Shown: positions 1 through 11,087, counted from the stretch's first letter. The stretch: 64,000 bases of DNA from Gigantopelta aegis (GCF_016097555.1 NC_054712.1:35922266-35986265), one strand, 5' to 3'. Program-made: numbers and translations. Notes: a model not told the origin generated them from the sequence alone.

Positions 1-78
1 AGTTCGACACGAGTCACTTAATATTGCTGGATAACCATGCAGACTATGTTTACTGGTTAATCGGACTATCTTTGTTTG

Positions 79-304
79 CAGTGCCGGATTTATAAGGGAG
101 CAAAGGGGGCAATTGTCCCGGGCCCCCGTGCCAGAGGGGCCCCCAGACTAAGGACTTCCTTTATATATATAAAAGAATTAATAATTATAAAATTAGTTCA
201 TTCTTTTATTTGTCATGTAATTTAATTTCAATGTTGAGGGGCCCCCGAACCTGAAGTGTCCCGGGCCCCTGCCCCGGGCCCACCAAGGTCTAAATCCGAC
301 CCTG
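79..304. mobile_element. hAT-type MITE, 226 bp
   Basis: The ends form an imperfect inverted repeat (left CAGTGCCGGATTTA, right TAAATCCGACCCTG). The flanks at 71-78 and 305-312 read TTTGTTTG and TTTGTATG, an 8-bp target duplication with one mismatch, which points to the hAT superfamily. The interior has two GC-rich blocks of GGGCCCC type around an AT-rich centre and no coding capacity. Confidence 0.7.
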
Positions 305-434
305 TTTGTATGAACCATGTATTAAAACGGAAATAAAGCTATTGTATTGTATTAAATAAATAAATAAATAAATAAATATTAAAAATCAGATTTTGTCACG
401 TGGGCTAATTGTTGCTCCCCACTAATTAATCGAA

Positions 435-832
435 AAAAGTAAAGTTTGTTTTATTTAACGACGCCACTAGAGCACATTGATTTTTAATCTTATCATCGGC
501 TATTGGACGTCAAACATATGGTCATTCTGACACTGTTTTTAGAGGAAACCCGCTGTCGCCACATAGGCTACTCTTCTTTACGACAGGCAGCAAGGGATCT
601 TTTATTTGCGCTTCCCACAGGCAGGATAGCACAAACCATGGCCTTTGTTGAACCAGTTATGGATCACTGGTCGGTGCAAGTGGTTTACACCTACCCATTG
701 AGCCTTGCGGAGCACTCACTCAGGGTTTGGAGTCGGTATCTGGATTAAAAATCCCATGCCTCGACTGGGATCCGAACCAAGTACCTACCAGCCTGTAGAC
801 CGATGGCCTGCCACGACGCCACCGAGGCCGGT
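435..832 (-). mobile_element. Chimeric SINE: A head, B tail
   Basis: On the minus strand the head (right side) is the SINE-A tRNA-like unit with a B-box-like GGATCCCAGTCG block. The tail (left side, about 435-520) is the SINE-B tail with the GTCGTTAAA and GATTAATAA-type blocks rather than the A tail. The exact 13-bp duplication CTAATTAATCGAA at 422-434 and 833-845 shows it inserted as one unit. Confidence 0.85.
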
Positions 833-1071
833 CTAATTAATCGAATACAAATTCCTGAAAGATATTGCAGCAATAACTAGTTACTTAGGCTATGCCCATT
901 TGTCAACTTCCTGCATTAGGTTGTCCATGTTTTTAAACAACCACACCCTTTTAAGTACAGGCAATATAACATAGTGCTCATTATAAATTAAATGTTGTCC
1001 GATATCTGCTGTCAGTATACTGGGCGTAACAAGAGAGGAAAAAAAAAACGTTGAAGCAAACCCAGACCCTT

Positions 1072-1174
1072 GGCCCCGTTCCGCGAAGCGATCTTAGTGC
1101 TACGATCACCTTAAGTACATAAGGTAGCTATGTGTTTAAGATTTAGGGCTAAGATCGCTTCGTGGAACGGGGCC
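1072..1174. mobile_element. Short palindromic MITE, 103 bp
   Basis: Arms 1072-1097 and 1149-1174 are inverted copies over 26 bp with one mismatch, starting GGCCCCGTTCC and including GAAGCGATCTTAG. A half-copy of the same arm sits at about 52355-52392. It has no coding capacity, and the superfamily is not resolved. Confidence 0.7.
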
Positions 1175-1176
1175 CT

Positions 1177-2174
1177 GTAAAAAAAATATCAGTGTCATGG
1201 GGAAAATAAAATAAATCGTCTGCCTCATGCTGGCTACGCCATTGGTATAGCATGAGTTCGTTTAAATAATAATAACAATAAATAGTAATAACAATAAATA
1301 ATGAAGTTTGACCCGAGATAAATCGGACCAGTAGGCCTATGGTACAACAATTTGTTATATTGCAAGTAATAAGGAAGTTCTTGTGTTTCCAAAGCCATCC
1401 CTCCTTATATGCGACAGCATTGCCAGTGGTGTGGTATGTAGGTTATCCTATGGCGCTGTTTGATGTTTTCCTTCTTATTTTTTTGTTAATTTTTTTTTTT
1501 TTTTTTATACATTATTTAGCTAATTTAGTTATAGGTCCTTATTATATGCCCCGCCCAACTAAACATACGAAAAAGTAGGCTACCCATTTTAGCTGAAGAC
1601 CTTGTATATTACTGTACCCCGATATTTTGTTAGTAATCCCCCCCCCCCCCCCCCCTTATATTTTACGACGTGTATATATGTGTACGTGTGTTTCTGCGTG
1701 TAGGACTATATGTCTGTGTTTGCGTGTGTATGGTTAGAGTTTAAAATACACATGTAATAAAGATTTTTATAACCTAGTTTAAAAAAAAAAAATTAATAAT
1801 ATATTATAATAAATACACATAATATTATTTCCTGCTTTCACAAATTGTTTAGCCTACTATATAAGGTTTATTTATAAATCAAAACTGAAACAAAACTTGG
1901 CCTGCAAACCAGTAAATATGTCCGCGTTATTGTTCGTCATAATCGAAGTTGTTATCGAGCACGTAGGTCCTACTATGGGTATAAGTTTGAAAATAGACCA
2001 GAACCTGTTTGCTTATAAATGTTTAGTCCGGCTTCAAGGGTGTAGCGCAATTTGCATACTAACTGCTTGTTATTTGTATGGACTGGGGCGGAATGTAGCT
2101 CAGAAAATCTTCTCGGTGGACCCATTCTCCGATTTTATGTACCTCCCCCTCCCCATAAGCGTACGAGACGGGGG

Positions 2175-2205
<31 letters not shown>

Positions 2206-2530
2206 GTGCTGGAGCAAAACCTAAAATCCGGGCAAAAATTATAGAGATATTCAGGGAAAATGTGCTAACCTGAGACCTTTTTACCAGGTATTTCTATCAT
2301 TCTACCCTCAGAATTAGCTAATCCATGTAAAAATGCGGAGTGATTCGTGTGCCACCCTATATAGCTGTTTGGATGTAACGCTAATATGAATAAATGTTAC
2401 TACTCAGATTCGGGCATTTTCGTTTAATTAAGGCAAAAGCCAGCCTCCCCATCCCCCCCCCCCCCCTCCACCATCCCCACCCTACAAAAATGGTAGCCCG
2501 TACGCCTATGATCCCCCACCCCATCCCAAC
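1177..2530. other. AT-rich intergenic DNA with homopolymer tracts
   Basis: I see no gene here. Poly-T (about 1492-1506), poly-C (1640-1656, 2183-2205, about 2452-2466) and short AT-rich runs occur. A SINE-head-like fragment lies near 2088-2160. Open frames through the poly-C tract are low-complexity artefacts. Confidence 0.6.
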
Positions 2531-2830
2531 GAGTTCTCCACGACTGCTATATCAAAGGCCGTGGTAGGGCTTCTGTAGGATAGAACAAGTATAAGATTCT
2601 TTGCTAATAATGGAAACACATTATAGCGGGCTTCTATAGGATAGAACAAGTATAAGATTCTTTGCTGATAATGGAAACACATTATAGCGGGCTTCTGTAA
2701 GATAGAAGAAGTATAAGACTCTTTGCTGATAATGGAAACACATTATAGCGGGCTTCCTTTTAAGACTACGCCTCAGAATGACCAAATGTTCGATTTCCAG
2801 TAGTAACCTGATGATTAAATAATCAATGTT
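2531..2830 (+). mobile_element. SINE-B copy with internal tandem amplification
   Basis: The SINE-B body is recognisable at both ends: CCACGACTGCTATATCAAAGG near 2539, and ACCAAATGTTCGATTTCCAG then a GATGATTAAATAATCAATG tail near 2780-2828. Between them, a segment corresponding to the SINE stretch from the GGGATGGTGCATATAAAAG block to the GTAGCGGGTTTCC block is repeated three times. Confidence 0.7.
2567..2749 (+). repeat. 61-bp tandem repeat, 3 units, inside a SINE
   Basis: Units begin GGGCTTCTRTARGATAGAA at 2567, 2628 and 2689, a constant 61-bp period with very few differences between units. The unit aligns to the middle of SINE-B, so this is a small SINE-seeded minisatellite. Confidence 0.8.
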
Positions 2831-3174
2831 ATTAAAAAAAAAAACTTTACTTTTTGTATATGCAAAACGAAACGCCGCATGTGGTTATCAAAAGTGCATT
2901 CTTCAAATTGCAGGTGTCCTATTTTATTATTCACGAGTACGTATATATGTATTAAATAAGTACACAGTTTTAATGATATTTTCAAAATGAAAAGACCCCT
3001 TGTTATACACCAATGCAAGTAGCCGTTATTTAAATTTACTAAAATGTCATCAGAGAAATATTTGTTTCGTTTCGTTTCCTCCCTCTCCCACTTAGTCAGT
3101 TTGTCTTTAGCCTCTGCGAGTGCTGTTTCTCGTCATAGTGCAGGGGTGGCAACATCCAAATGGTTTTTCCTTGA

Positions 3175-3499
3175 TGGAAGGAAGGAAATGTTTAATTAAC
3201 GACGCACTCAACACATTATATTTACGGTTATATGGCGTCGGACATATGGTTACGGACCACACAGATATTAAGAGAGGAAACCCGCTGTCGCCACTTCATG
3301 GGCTACTCTTTTCGATTATCAGCAGGGGATCTTTTATCTGCACCATCCCACAGACAGGATAGTACATACCACGGTCTTTGTTACACCAGTTGTGGAGCAC
3401 TGGCTGGAACGAGAAACAGCCCAATGGGCCCACCGAGGGGAATCGATCCTAGATCGATCATGCATCAGGCGAGCGCTGTACCACTGAGCTAAGCCCCTC
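3175..3499 (-). mobile_element. SINE-C copy, near full length
   Basis: The A-type tail is at the left (GGAAGGAAATGTTTAATTAACG) and the B-type tRNA-like head at the right (GATCGATCCTAGATCGATC, then GTACCACTGAGCTAAGCCCC). An 8-bp duplication TTCCTTGA lies at about 3167-3174 and 3500-3507. Confidence 0.75.
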
Positions 3500-3854
3500 T
3501 TCCTTGAATTGATGGTAGCCAATACAGCACAAGTTTCTGTATGACGTAAATGTTAAACATTTAACAATATAGTGTTTTCAAATATGTTTTTCGTTTTGCA
3601 TTTAGTTCGTTGCAATATTGACGTATGCTTACCAAAACTCCATACGCTGTTTCTAAAGTCCGACCATGTCATGTTTATTTTTGTCTCCTTGAAGATTTTA
3701 TTTTTGGTATACGTCATTCACAGAATTGTTTTCTCGGATTTATTGATCATTTTATTACTTTTCTTTTTTTATTGATGTTGAACGTAATATACCTTTTTTT
3801 GACATCCAATTATTGATGTATTTTATTCATTCATCCATTTACTCATGTCTGTCT

Positions 3855-3892
3855 GTTGGGGTGTCGTTAAATATTAACTCATTCACTCATAT
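3855..3892 (+). repeat. LINE 3'-tail fragment
   Basis: TTGGGGTGTCGTTAAATATT followed by ATTCACTCAT resembles the 3' end of the LINE insertion at 41549-41926, which has GGGGTGTTTTTAAACATTC and then ATTC repeats. Only the tail is present. Confidence 0.4.
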
Positions 3893-3977
3893 CTGTCTGT
3901 CTGTCTGTCTCCGTCTCTGCCTCTCTCTCTCCGTCTCTGCCTCTCTCTCTACGTCTCTGCCTCTGCCCCTCTCTGTC

Positions 3978-4070
<93 letters not shown>
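3893..4070. repeat. (TCTG)n/(TC)n compound microsatellite
   Basis: About 90 bp of mixed TCTG and CTCTCCG units pass into a pure TC tract of about 55 bp. The long serine/leucine open frame across it is an artefact of the repeat. Confidence 0.9.
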
Positions 4071-4072
<2 letters not shown>

Positions 4073-5178
4073 CGTTCGCTAACAGTTTAATTTCGATGTC
4101 CATTTAATTGTTAACAGGTGGTAATTGCCTGTTTTGTTGGTTTTTAAAATTCTAATGGAACTCTTTATTAATACTGTTGTCAAACCACATAATAATTTAT
4201 AGTACTTTGGGCTTGACTACCCAAGCCTATTCCACAAGGAAGGCATATAATTGTCTGCAGTCTTTCTCTAGGAAACAAATACGATAAAGTATCAGCGTAA
4301 AGTTCAAACGACTTAAACCAGATTCCAGGACACACAATCCCAGCATTTCCAAGAAACGTATTTTAACCCGTGCTAATAAACATTTCTCTGAAAACAGGTG
4401 TACAATTTGGAGAGCCATTCACCTTTCACAATTTTAGGGATTTTCATTTACCGGAAATATGAACGGTGGGTTTTTGGGGGGATTTTTATTTTTTAAATTT
4501 GTTTACCGAACTTCTTAACAACTGATAATTATTTCAAACCGGACATATCCTTGATAATAACTTGTAACTATTTTAATTAATGAATTTGTAAACATATTAA
4601 TAGATTTGTTTATTAAATCGATATTAAATTTTCACGTTTTCAACAGTTAATAACTGTAATATTTAATTCTAAACTAACTGGTTTGATAAAATAGAGCTGA
4701 TTAGTGGACATATTTGCACAGTCTGGCTAGGATTTAGGAGAGGGATTACGCGTCCCGGATCCCGTTTTTAGTTATGTAATTAATTTCGCCCATGTATAAG
4801 TTCAGAATTTTTATTTTCTAACGTCGCCATAGATCAATACAGTAATATTCGCCCTACAAAATACAAAATAGATTTGTGAAAGCATTGGTTAAATCAAAAT
4901 ATTATATGTAAGCAAAACATCCATTTAAAACATAATGCAAATAGTAGAAGTCTATATATTAAATATTACTACAACAGACCAAATACAAATTAAGTACAAA
5001 CTTCATTTACCAAGAAAGAACGTCTGTTTTATTAACAGCGTATACAAAAAACATTGAAAAAAAAAAATGTACTAGCATTACACAATACAGGTATTTGCAG
5101 CTGCAAATTAATTAAGATCATCACATTTTGACCATATGGCTAATTCTTCAAAAATAACAGTGAACATTTTGTGAATAC

Positions 5179-5179
<1 letters not shown>
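4071..5179. other. AT-rich intergenic DNA, nothing recognised
   Basis: I see no coding signal, tandem array or recognisable element here. Short open frames have no family resemblance. Confidence 0.5.

Positions 5180-5212
<33 letters not shown>
5180..5212. repeat. Poly-C tract
   Basis: An uninterrupted run of about 33 C followed by ACCCCGAGG. It is one of many G/C homopolymers in this window. Confidence 0.9.
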
Positions 5213-5295
5213 ACCCCGAGGAAATAGAAACAAACAGATAGCAAATAGCACTGTCATTAATCATGTTAATATATTCTTCTCTTTTTTTTTTAAAG

Positions 5296-5881
5296 AGGAA
5301 GGAAGGAAAGAAATGTTTTATTTAACGACGCACACAACTCATTTTATTTACGGTTATATGGCGTCAAACACGGTTAAGGACCACAAAGATTTTGAGGGAG
5401 GAAACCCGCTGTTGCCACTTCATGGGCTACTCTTTTCGATTAGCAGCAAGGAATCTTTTATATACACCAACCCACAGACAGGATAGTACATAACACGACC
5501 TTTGTTACACCAGTTGTGGAGCATTGGCCGGAGCGAGAAATAGCCCAGTGGGTCCCCACTGAAATGATCAGACCGTAGCAGATATAATCCTCTTAATCCT
5601 AGAGGTCGGGAAAACAGGTTCTTTCCCACTGAAATCCCCCTATAGTTTCTGGGAAGGAAGGAAATGGTTTATTTAACGACGCACTCAACACATTTTATTT
5701 ACGGTTACATGGCGTCGGACCACAAAGATATTGAGGGAGGAAACTCGCTGTCGCCACTTCATGGGTGAGAAATAGCCCAATAGGTCTCCACTGAAATGAT
5801 CAGACCGTAGCAGACATAATCCTCTTAATCCTAGACGTCGGGAAAACAGGTCTTACCCCTGAAATCCCCCTATAGTTTCTG
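5296..5881 (-). repeat. Tandemly duplicated SINE-C 3' part plus flank
   Basis: The first unit (about 5296-5652) holds a SINE-C tail and body, then a unique block with ACTGAAATGATCAGACCGTA and CCCCCTATAGTTTCTGGG. The second unit (about 5653-5881) repeats the same order, including the unique block, but lacks most of the SINE body. The duplication therefore followed the SINE insertion, and the second unit then lost an internal piece. The tRNA-like head is missing from both. Confidence 0.75.
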
Positions 5882-5943
5882 GGATATACTGTCATATACA
5901 TGATAGACAGGATAGATTGATTGATTGACATACAGACAGTTAA

Positions 5944-6138
5944 AGTTTGTTGTTTAACGACATATTGATTAATAATCGGCTACTGGATGTCAAACATTTA
6001 GTAATTCTGACACGTAGTTATCAGAGGAAACCCGCAACATTTTTTCTTATGCAACAATGGATCTTTTATATGCACTTTCCCACATACAGGAAAGCACATA
6101 CCACGGCTTTTGACTGATTGTGGTGCACTGGTTGGAAA
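5944..6138 (-). mobile_element. SINE-B fragment, head missing
   Basis: The SINE-B tail (AAGTTTGTTGTTTAACGACA), TTGATTAATAATCGGCTACTG and the body up to GTGGTGCACTGGTTGGAA are present. The tRNA-like head is replaced by an (ACAG)n microsatellite. Confidence 0.75.
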
Positions 6139-6237
6139 TAGACAGACAGACAGACAGACAAATGAAAGGTAGGTAGATTGAAACACCGTAGGAGCCCCTT
6201 TTCATCAGCCCCTAATCTAACAAAATGGGATGTGTGT

Positions 6238-6274
6238 ATATACATACATACACATATTTACACACACACACATA

Positions 6275-6348
<74 letters not shown>
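6238..6348. repeat. (CATA)n/(TA)n microsatellite
   Basis: A CATA-rich tract passes into about 48 bp of pure TA. The Tc1 element 6349-7888 begins at its right edge and the TA tract resumes after it, consistent with insertion at a TA within the array. Confidence 0.9.
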
Positions 6349-6349
<1 letters not shown>

Positions 6350-7887
6350 TGAACAGCAAAAGAAACGCGAGAAATTAAAATATCGTGTACATGTTGCCCT
6401 TAGCGAAAATTATAATCATAGTTATAAAATAAAACACAAACTCTCGTCTTCTAAGTATTTGTTGGGTTAAGTTAAAACAAAACGCAACACTTTCATATTC
6501 TTTTGCCTATTTCAAATTGCTCGATCAAACACATTTTGCACGTGACTCGTGCATTGCATGCTTTTAATGCAATAAAGAATTACTTTTATTCTTGTAACCT
6601 CGTGTCAATAGAAGCTAAAACAGAATTTATTTTTGTAACTACTCACTTAATCACTTTATTTCAATGCCGCATCTAAGTACAGATGATAGGACTAGAGCAT
6701 TGGGGTGCGTTGAAGCAGTATGGAGCGTGCCAAGAGTTGCATAGCACCTTGGGGTACACCAGTCCACCATCAACAGGCTTTTCAGGCGTCATCAGCAAAC
6801 AAATGTTGTCGCAGATCGACCACGCCGTGGAAGACCGAGGGTAACAACAAACAAGACAGGACAGGTACATTGTGACGTCACATTTACGTAATCGCTTCTT
6901 GCCAGCATCGTCAACGGCACATCAAACCATAGGAATTCACAATAAACCAATAAGCGAACATACAGTGCGACGTCGCCTGAGAAATGCACTTCTTAATACC
7001 CGATGTCCTTACGTTGGTCCAGTATTAACGCGACGTAATCGGGCCCAGGCTCACCGGAATTGGCGGAACAGGCAATGGCAGAACATCGTCTTCTCGGATA
7101 AAAGCAGGTTTTGTGTGCATGTGGCCGATGGTAGAGTCCGTATATGGAGACGTCGAGGTGAACATTTCAGAGATGCTTGCGTTATGGAACTTGACCGCTG
7201 GGTGGTCTATCAGTAATGTTGTGGGGTGCCATTAGTTGGGGACGTCGTATCCCACCTGTCATCTTCCAAAACAACGGTGCAGGTCGTGGTAGAGACATTA
7301 CAGCGAGACGTTACATCGATGAAGTTCTGCAGCCTGTAGTCGTCCCATTCATGGCGGGTCGACGTCAATTGCTGTTCCAGCAAGACAACGCGAGGGCTGA
7401 CACTGCGCGACTCACACAAGATTTCTTAGCACAGAATAACATCCATACCATTGATTGGCCTGCGTTGAGTCCTGATTTAAAGCCAACTGAGCACCTCTGG
7501 GACGAAATTGAACGCAGGATACACCACCGCCATGTGCTGCAAGTAACGTTGCAGGAACTTTGTGATGCCGTCATTTATGAGTATGACAACATTCCTAGAG
7601 CCTTCATACGGAACCTGTTTCTATCTATGGAACGACAATGTGCCGCAGTGATCAACAACAACGGTGGCCACACCCATTACTAACTTTTCGGACCCATTCA
7701 TTAGCGATTTTTAATTAATCCTGGCCCGATAACGACGTTTGCTAATTGAAACAATAAAGTTCATCTACAGACACCTTCGTATTCACATTGGGTTGTTTTC
7801 TGTAATAAAATATCAGGTGAGAAATATCCGTTTAAAATTGGGCATATTTGATGGTAATGTCGCACCTTGCATTTCTTTTGCCGCTTA

Positions 7888-7888
<1 letters not shown>
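6349..7888 (+). mobile_element. Tc1/mariner transposon, about 1.54 kb
   Basis: The left end CTGAACAGCAAAAGAAACGC and the right end (minus strand CTAAGCGGCAAAAGAAATGC) form terminal inverted repeats with a few mismatches. TA flanks lie inside a TA microsatellite. It encodes a decayed DD34E transposase at 6665-7683. Length, TIRs and TA target fit the Tc1 group. The element is non-autonomous as it stands. Confidence 0.85.
6665..7683 (+). pseudogene. Tc1-type DD34E transposase, broken
   Basis: Starting at the ATG at 6665, the N-terminal helix-turn-helix region (MPHLSTDDRTRALG, then HQSTINRLFRRHQQTN) is recognisable but carries an in-frame TAG near 6740. The frame shifts around 6860-6875, continues as RNRFLPASSTAHQTIGIHN through FSDKSRF (first Asp), then breaks again around 7200-7216 and continues to 7683. 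The C-terminal part holds FQQDNARADTAR (second Asp) and SPDLKPTEHLWDE (Glu), with 34 residues between the last two acidic residues, the DD34E signature of Tc1. About 340 codons in total, normal for the family. A family member would cut and paste DNA at TA sites; this copy cannot make a full enzyme. Confidence 0.85.

Positions 7889-7954
<66 letters not shown>
7889..7954. repeat. (TA)n(CA)n microsatellite
   Basis: The TA tract, interrupted by the Tc1 element, passes into about 30 bp of CA repeat. Confidence 0.9.
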
Positions 7955-7956
<2 letters not shown>

Positions 7957-8297
7957 GAGGGCTTCTAGAATTTTTATAACATCCACTAGCCATGGGATCA
8001 GTAATTAATGTATTTTACTACTAGCCACGATTAAAAATCCACTAGCCCTACTTTACTTAAAAGTAAATACAATTTTACTAATAGTAATAATCAGATATGG
8101 CACCTAAACAGGGAAATAGAGCTTAAAAACACTAAGATTGGCGAGGTAGGAGTGTGGCATATTTACAAATTAAACTTAAATGCAGCATTTGACAACTTTC
8201 TTTTACTAGCCATCGGGCATGGTAATAGTAGTTATTTACTAGCCCAACGTTGAATATCACTAGCCACGGGAGTGGGGCTACCATAATCTAGAAGCCC

Positions 8298-8299
<2 letters not shown>
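7955..8299. mobile_element. hAT-like MITE with ACTAGCC subterminal repeats
   Basis: The ends CAGAGGGCTTCTAGAATT and (minus strand) CAGGGCTTCTAGATTATGG form an inverted repeat. Inside, the 7-mer ACTAGCC recurs about six times, mostly near the ends. It is inserted in a CA/TA microsatellite, so the target duplication cannot be read. The hAT assignment rests on the CAG..CTG ends and the subterminal repeats. Confidence 0.6.

Positions 8300-8359
<60 letters not shown>
8300..8359. repeat. (TG)/(TA)n microsatellite
   Basis: About 55 bp of TA repeat directly follow the right end of the MITE, mirroring the tract on its left. Confidence 0.9.
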
Positions 8360-8362
<3 letters not shown>

Positions 8363-8884
8363 AATGTTTCCTTCTTATGTATAACAATACATTGAAACAA
8401 CTTATTTAGGTCATACTTGCTGATTTTGTTTATTATAAAAACAAATGTATTGATGTATTCTTTTCAATACTTTTCCCCCCCCCCCCCCGAGTCTGCAACC
8501 ACAAACGATGTACCCGACTGACAGCCTTTTTGGTGACTAAAATTATATATTAACTACATTTTCATGTTTGTTTAGAATACCAGTGTCTATATATCCAATG
8601 GGTTTGCGAATGTGTGCTAATGTTTGTAGAAGTCATTTTTCATTTTACTTCATATATTTTTTTCCCCGCACGTATGACATTATTGGAAGGTGAAATCCGG
8701 TTGGAGCTACTACAGACATTAGGATCAAAACAAACACCTTATTATATAAATATTGATATTTTAAGCATAAAAATATCTTTAATGTGTAATTTTAGTGATA
8801 AAAAAGGATCCAGCAAAAGCAGTAAACTATCAAGACAAACATTTTAAAGCTTTCAACAATTATTATGGGAAATATAATCAGTGT

Positions 8885-9141
8885 CAAATACTTTACGCAA
8901 ATTTAAATTCACACGAACCGCCGATCGGTTACGTGGCGATGAGCTACTACTCGTACAGAAAGTCACTTTACCAAATATAAAACATTTTCTATATTTTATT
9001 TTGCTTACACGTACAGTTTCAAATGGAAATATCGTCATCAAAATGAAAATGATTAGTACAATTAACACAACTGACAATCGGTTACCTGAGTAACAATCAA
9101 GTGAACTGTCTCCCGGTTACCTAAGATTTTGAAATATTGTC
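8885..9141 (+). repeat. Dispersed repeat, copy 1 (partner at 50676)
   Basis: It shares GAACCGCCRATCRGTTACGT near the left and CCGGTTACCTAAGATTTTG with AAATATTGTCC near the right with 50676-50917, in the same order and at similar spacing. The class is unknown. No terminal repeats were seen. Confidence 0.6.
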
Positions 9142-9284
9142 CACTGTAACGTTACAGAACTTTAGTAATTTGATCAATTTCGAGTTTCCCCATGGCATTA
9201 AACTAGTGTAATTGCCGACTAACCAAAAAGAAAAACTAACCATAAACAAAACAAGGTTAAAAAAAGAACTACAAATTTGGCTAA

Positions 9285-9291
<7 letters not shown>

Positions 9292-9364
<73 letters not shown>
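9292..9364. repeat. (GA)n microsatellite
   Basis: About 72 bp of uninterrupted AG dinucleotide repeat. Confidence 0.95.
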
Positions 9365-9367
<3 letters not shown>

Positions 9368-9712
9368 AGAATTAGTGAAAAAAAGACGCTAATTTACGAA
9401 TTAACTGCGTTTAATGTCATCAAAACTTTTTAAATGTTCACATGAACCTTGAAATCTTCTCTTCGTAGTTAAGATCCTTGGCTTTTCTCGCCATTATTGT
9501 TTGTTCAACGTCTGATCTTCTATGTAGTCCTATAGCAATACATGTAATTATCTGCATTATAGCAAATTATAGACATACATACATATACGCACATCAACCT
9601 TGCGCTAAAAAGCTAAATAGTATTTTTAAAATCATGCTATATAATATACAGCCACGTTATGAGTAACTGCGTATATATACACCAAATGTATGTCTGTTTT
9701 GCATAAACCAGG

Positions 9713-9836
9713 GGCGTAATTCACTTAACTCTTGCAACTTTGCGATCTCGCAGTGCAATGCTAAAAGACTTACAAAAAGGATGCTTTGTTGTCTAGCAGA
9801 GCCTAAGAGAACTTTGTGAATTAGGCTCCAGAACCG
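9713..9836. mobile_element. Short MITE with degenerate inverted ends
   Basis: The left GGGCGTAATTCACTTAACTC pairs with the right GAGAACTTTGTGAATTAGGC when inverted. About 124 bp, with no coding capacity. Confidence 0.4.
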
Positions 9837-9856
9837 TGAACTCTGGTTTTAAGGAT

Positions 9857-9889
<33 letters not shown>
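9857..9889. repeat. Poly-G tract
   Basis: A run of about 33 G, interrupted only at its right edge. Confidence 0.9.
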
Positions 9890-9890
<1 letters not shown>

Positions 9891-10080
9891 GGGAAAGGGA
9901 GACCTTATAAAACTGATAATTCAAAACACACGCACCAAAATTTACTACATAAATTTAAATGAAACTTTAACACAGAATTATTAATTCCTATCCTTTAATC
10001 TATATAATAATACACATATTCAAAACAGCGATGTTCAATGGACGTCGCCATGGTAATGACTGAACTTTAAATATATATAT

Positions 10081-10324
10081 TGATGGAAAGAAATAAGGAA
10101 TCACACCAAAAACTAACAGCAGCAAATCATCACTGAAACCAAAACTTTTAAATCTGTAGCGTCAGAGGTTGACTGTCACAGTGTCATTGACTATCAGTTC
10201 AATAATACTGACATTCAATCCCACGACAACTTTGTATAAAATACAGACACTGTTACTACGCTACCGGTAGTAGTAAATTAAATGTGGTATACTATTCCAT
10301 GTGTTTCTTTATTTCTTTCCATCA
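10081..10324. mobile_element. Tc1/mariner-like MITE, 244 bp
   Basis: The left end TGATGGAAAGAAATAAGGAA and the minus-strand right end TGATGGAAAGAAATAAAGAA form a TIR of about 25 bp with two or three mismatches. The flanks are TA-rich and compatible with a TA duplication. It has no coding capacity. Confidence 0.65.
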
Positions 10325-10499
10325 TTATATTACAAACTAAATTATATCACAAAAACACGTGATTCGCTAACGGTAGTTACGTATGGAGTGTTAGTTTTCT
10401 ATGTAATAACATTCTTACAAATGTAAATACATATACATTAAATCGATAGTTTGATTATTAGGAATTCTTTGAGAATATATATTTGTTAATATTTATATT

Positions 10500-10767
10500 A
10501 CGGTCTGGGATCATCCCCGTCGGCGGGCCCATTGGGCTATTTCTCGTTCCAGCCAGTGCACCACGACTGGTATATCAAAGGCCGTGGTATGTGCTATCCT
10601 GTCTATGGGATGGTGCATATAAAAGATCCCTTGCTACTAATAGAAAAATATGGCGGGTTTCCTCTCTAAAACTATATATGGAAATTACCAAATGCTTGAC
10701 GTCCAATAACCGATGATAAATAAATTAATGCGCTCCAGTGGTGTCGTTAAACAAAACAAACTTTATC
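10500..10767 (+). mobile_element. SINE-B copy, 5' end slightly truncated
   Basis: It begins in the head at CGGTCTGGGATCATCCCCG, runs through the conserved body (CCAGTGCACCACGACTGGT, GGTGCATATAAAAGATCCC) and ends in the B tail GTCGTTAAACAAAACAAAC. The first part of the tRNA-like head, with the A box, is absent. Confidence 0.85.
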
Positions 10768-11087
10768 TTCTCCAGGTAAGACAAAATGAGCACATTTCTA
10801 AACTAAAATAGATCTCTTTTTTATTCCCTTCCATTTTCTGATAATGCTAATGCCCCACTGACTTCCCTCCCATTTGGTACGACCTTGTATTCTGCTAACT
10901 AATCACAACTGTGGTAATTTTTGGATATGGATTCCCTGTATCCCTATTTACAACAGCGTCATCCGATTTGAAGGCATGTAACAAAATAAAGAAAATACAA
11001 GTTGAATGTTGAAGTTTATTATTTAAAACATAAAATATATGGATCAATTCATTTAGGTTACTAAAGCTTCATTGATAATCAGATATG

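Noticed and set aside
503-748. Recurrent 60-130 codon frames with [22 protein letters not shown]
   Set aside because: The same peptide appears at 503, 11135, 19884, 26002 and 29686 because each is a SINE-A copy read antisense. It is not a gene family.
1897-2273. 115- and 73-codon frames ending in poly-proline
   Set aside because: They run through a poly-C tract and a SINE-like scrap, with no family resemblance.
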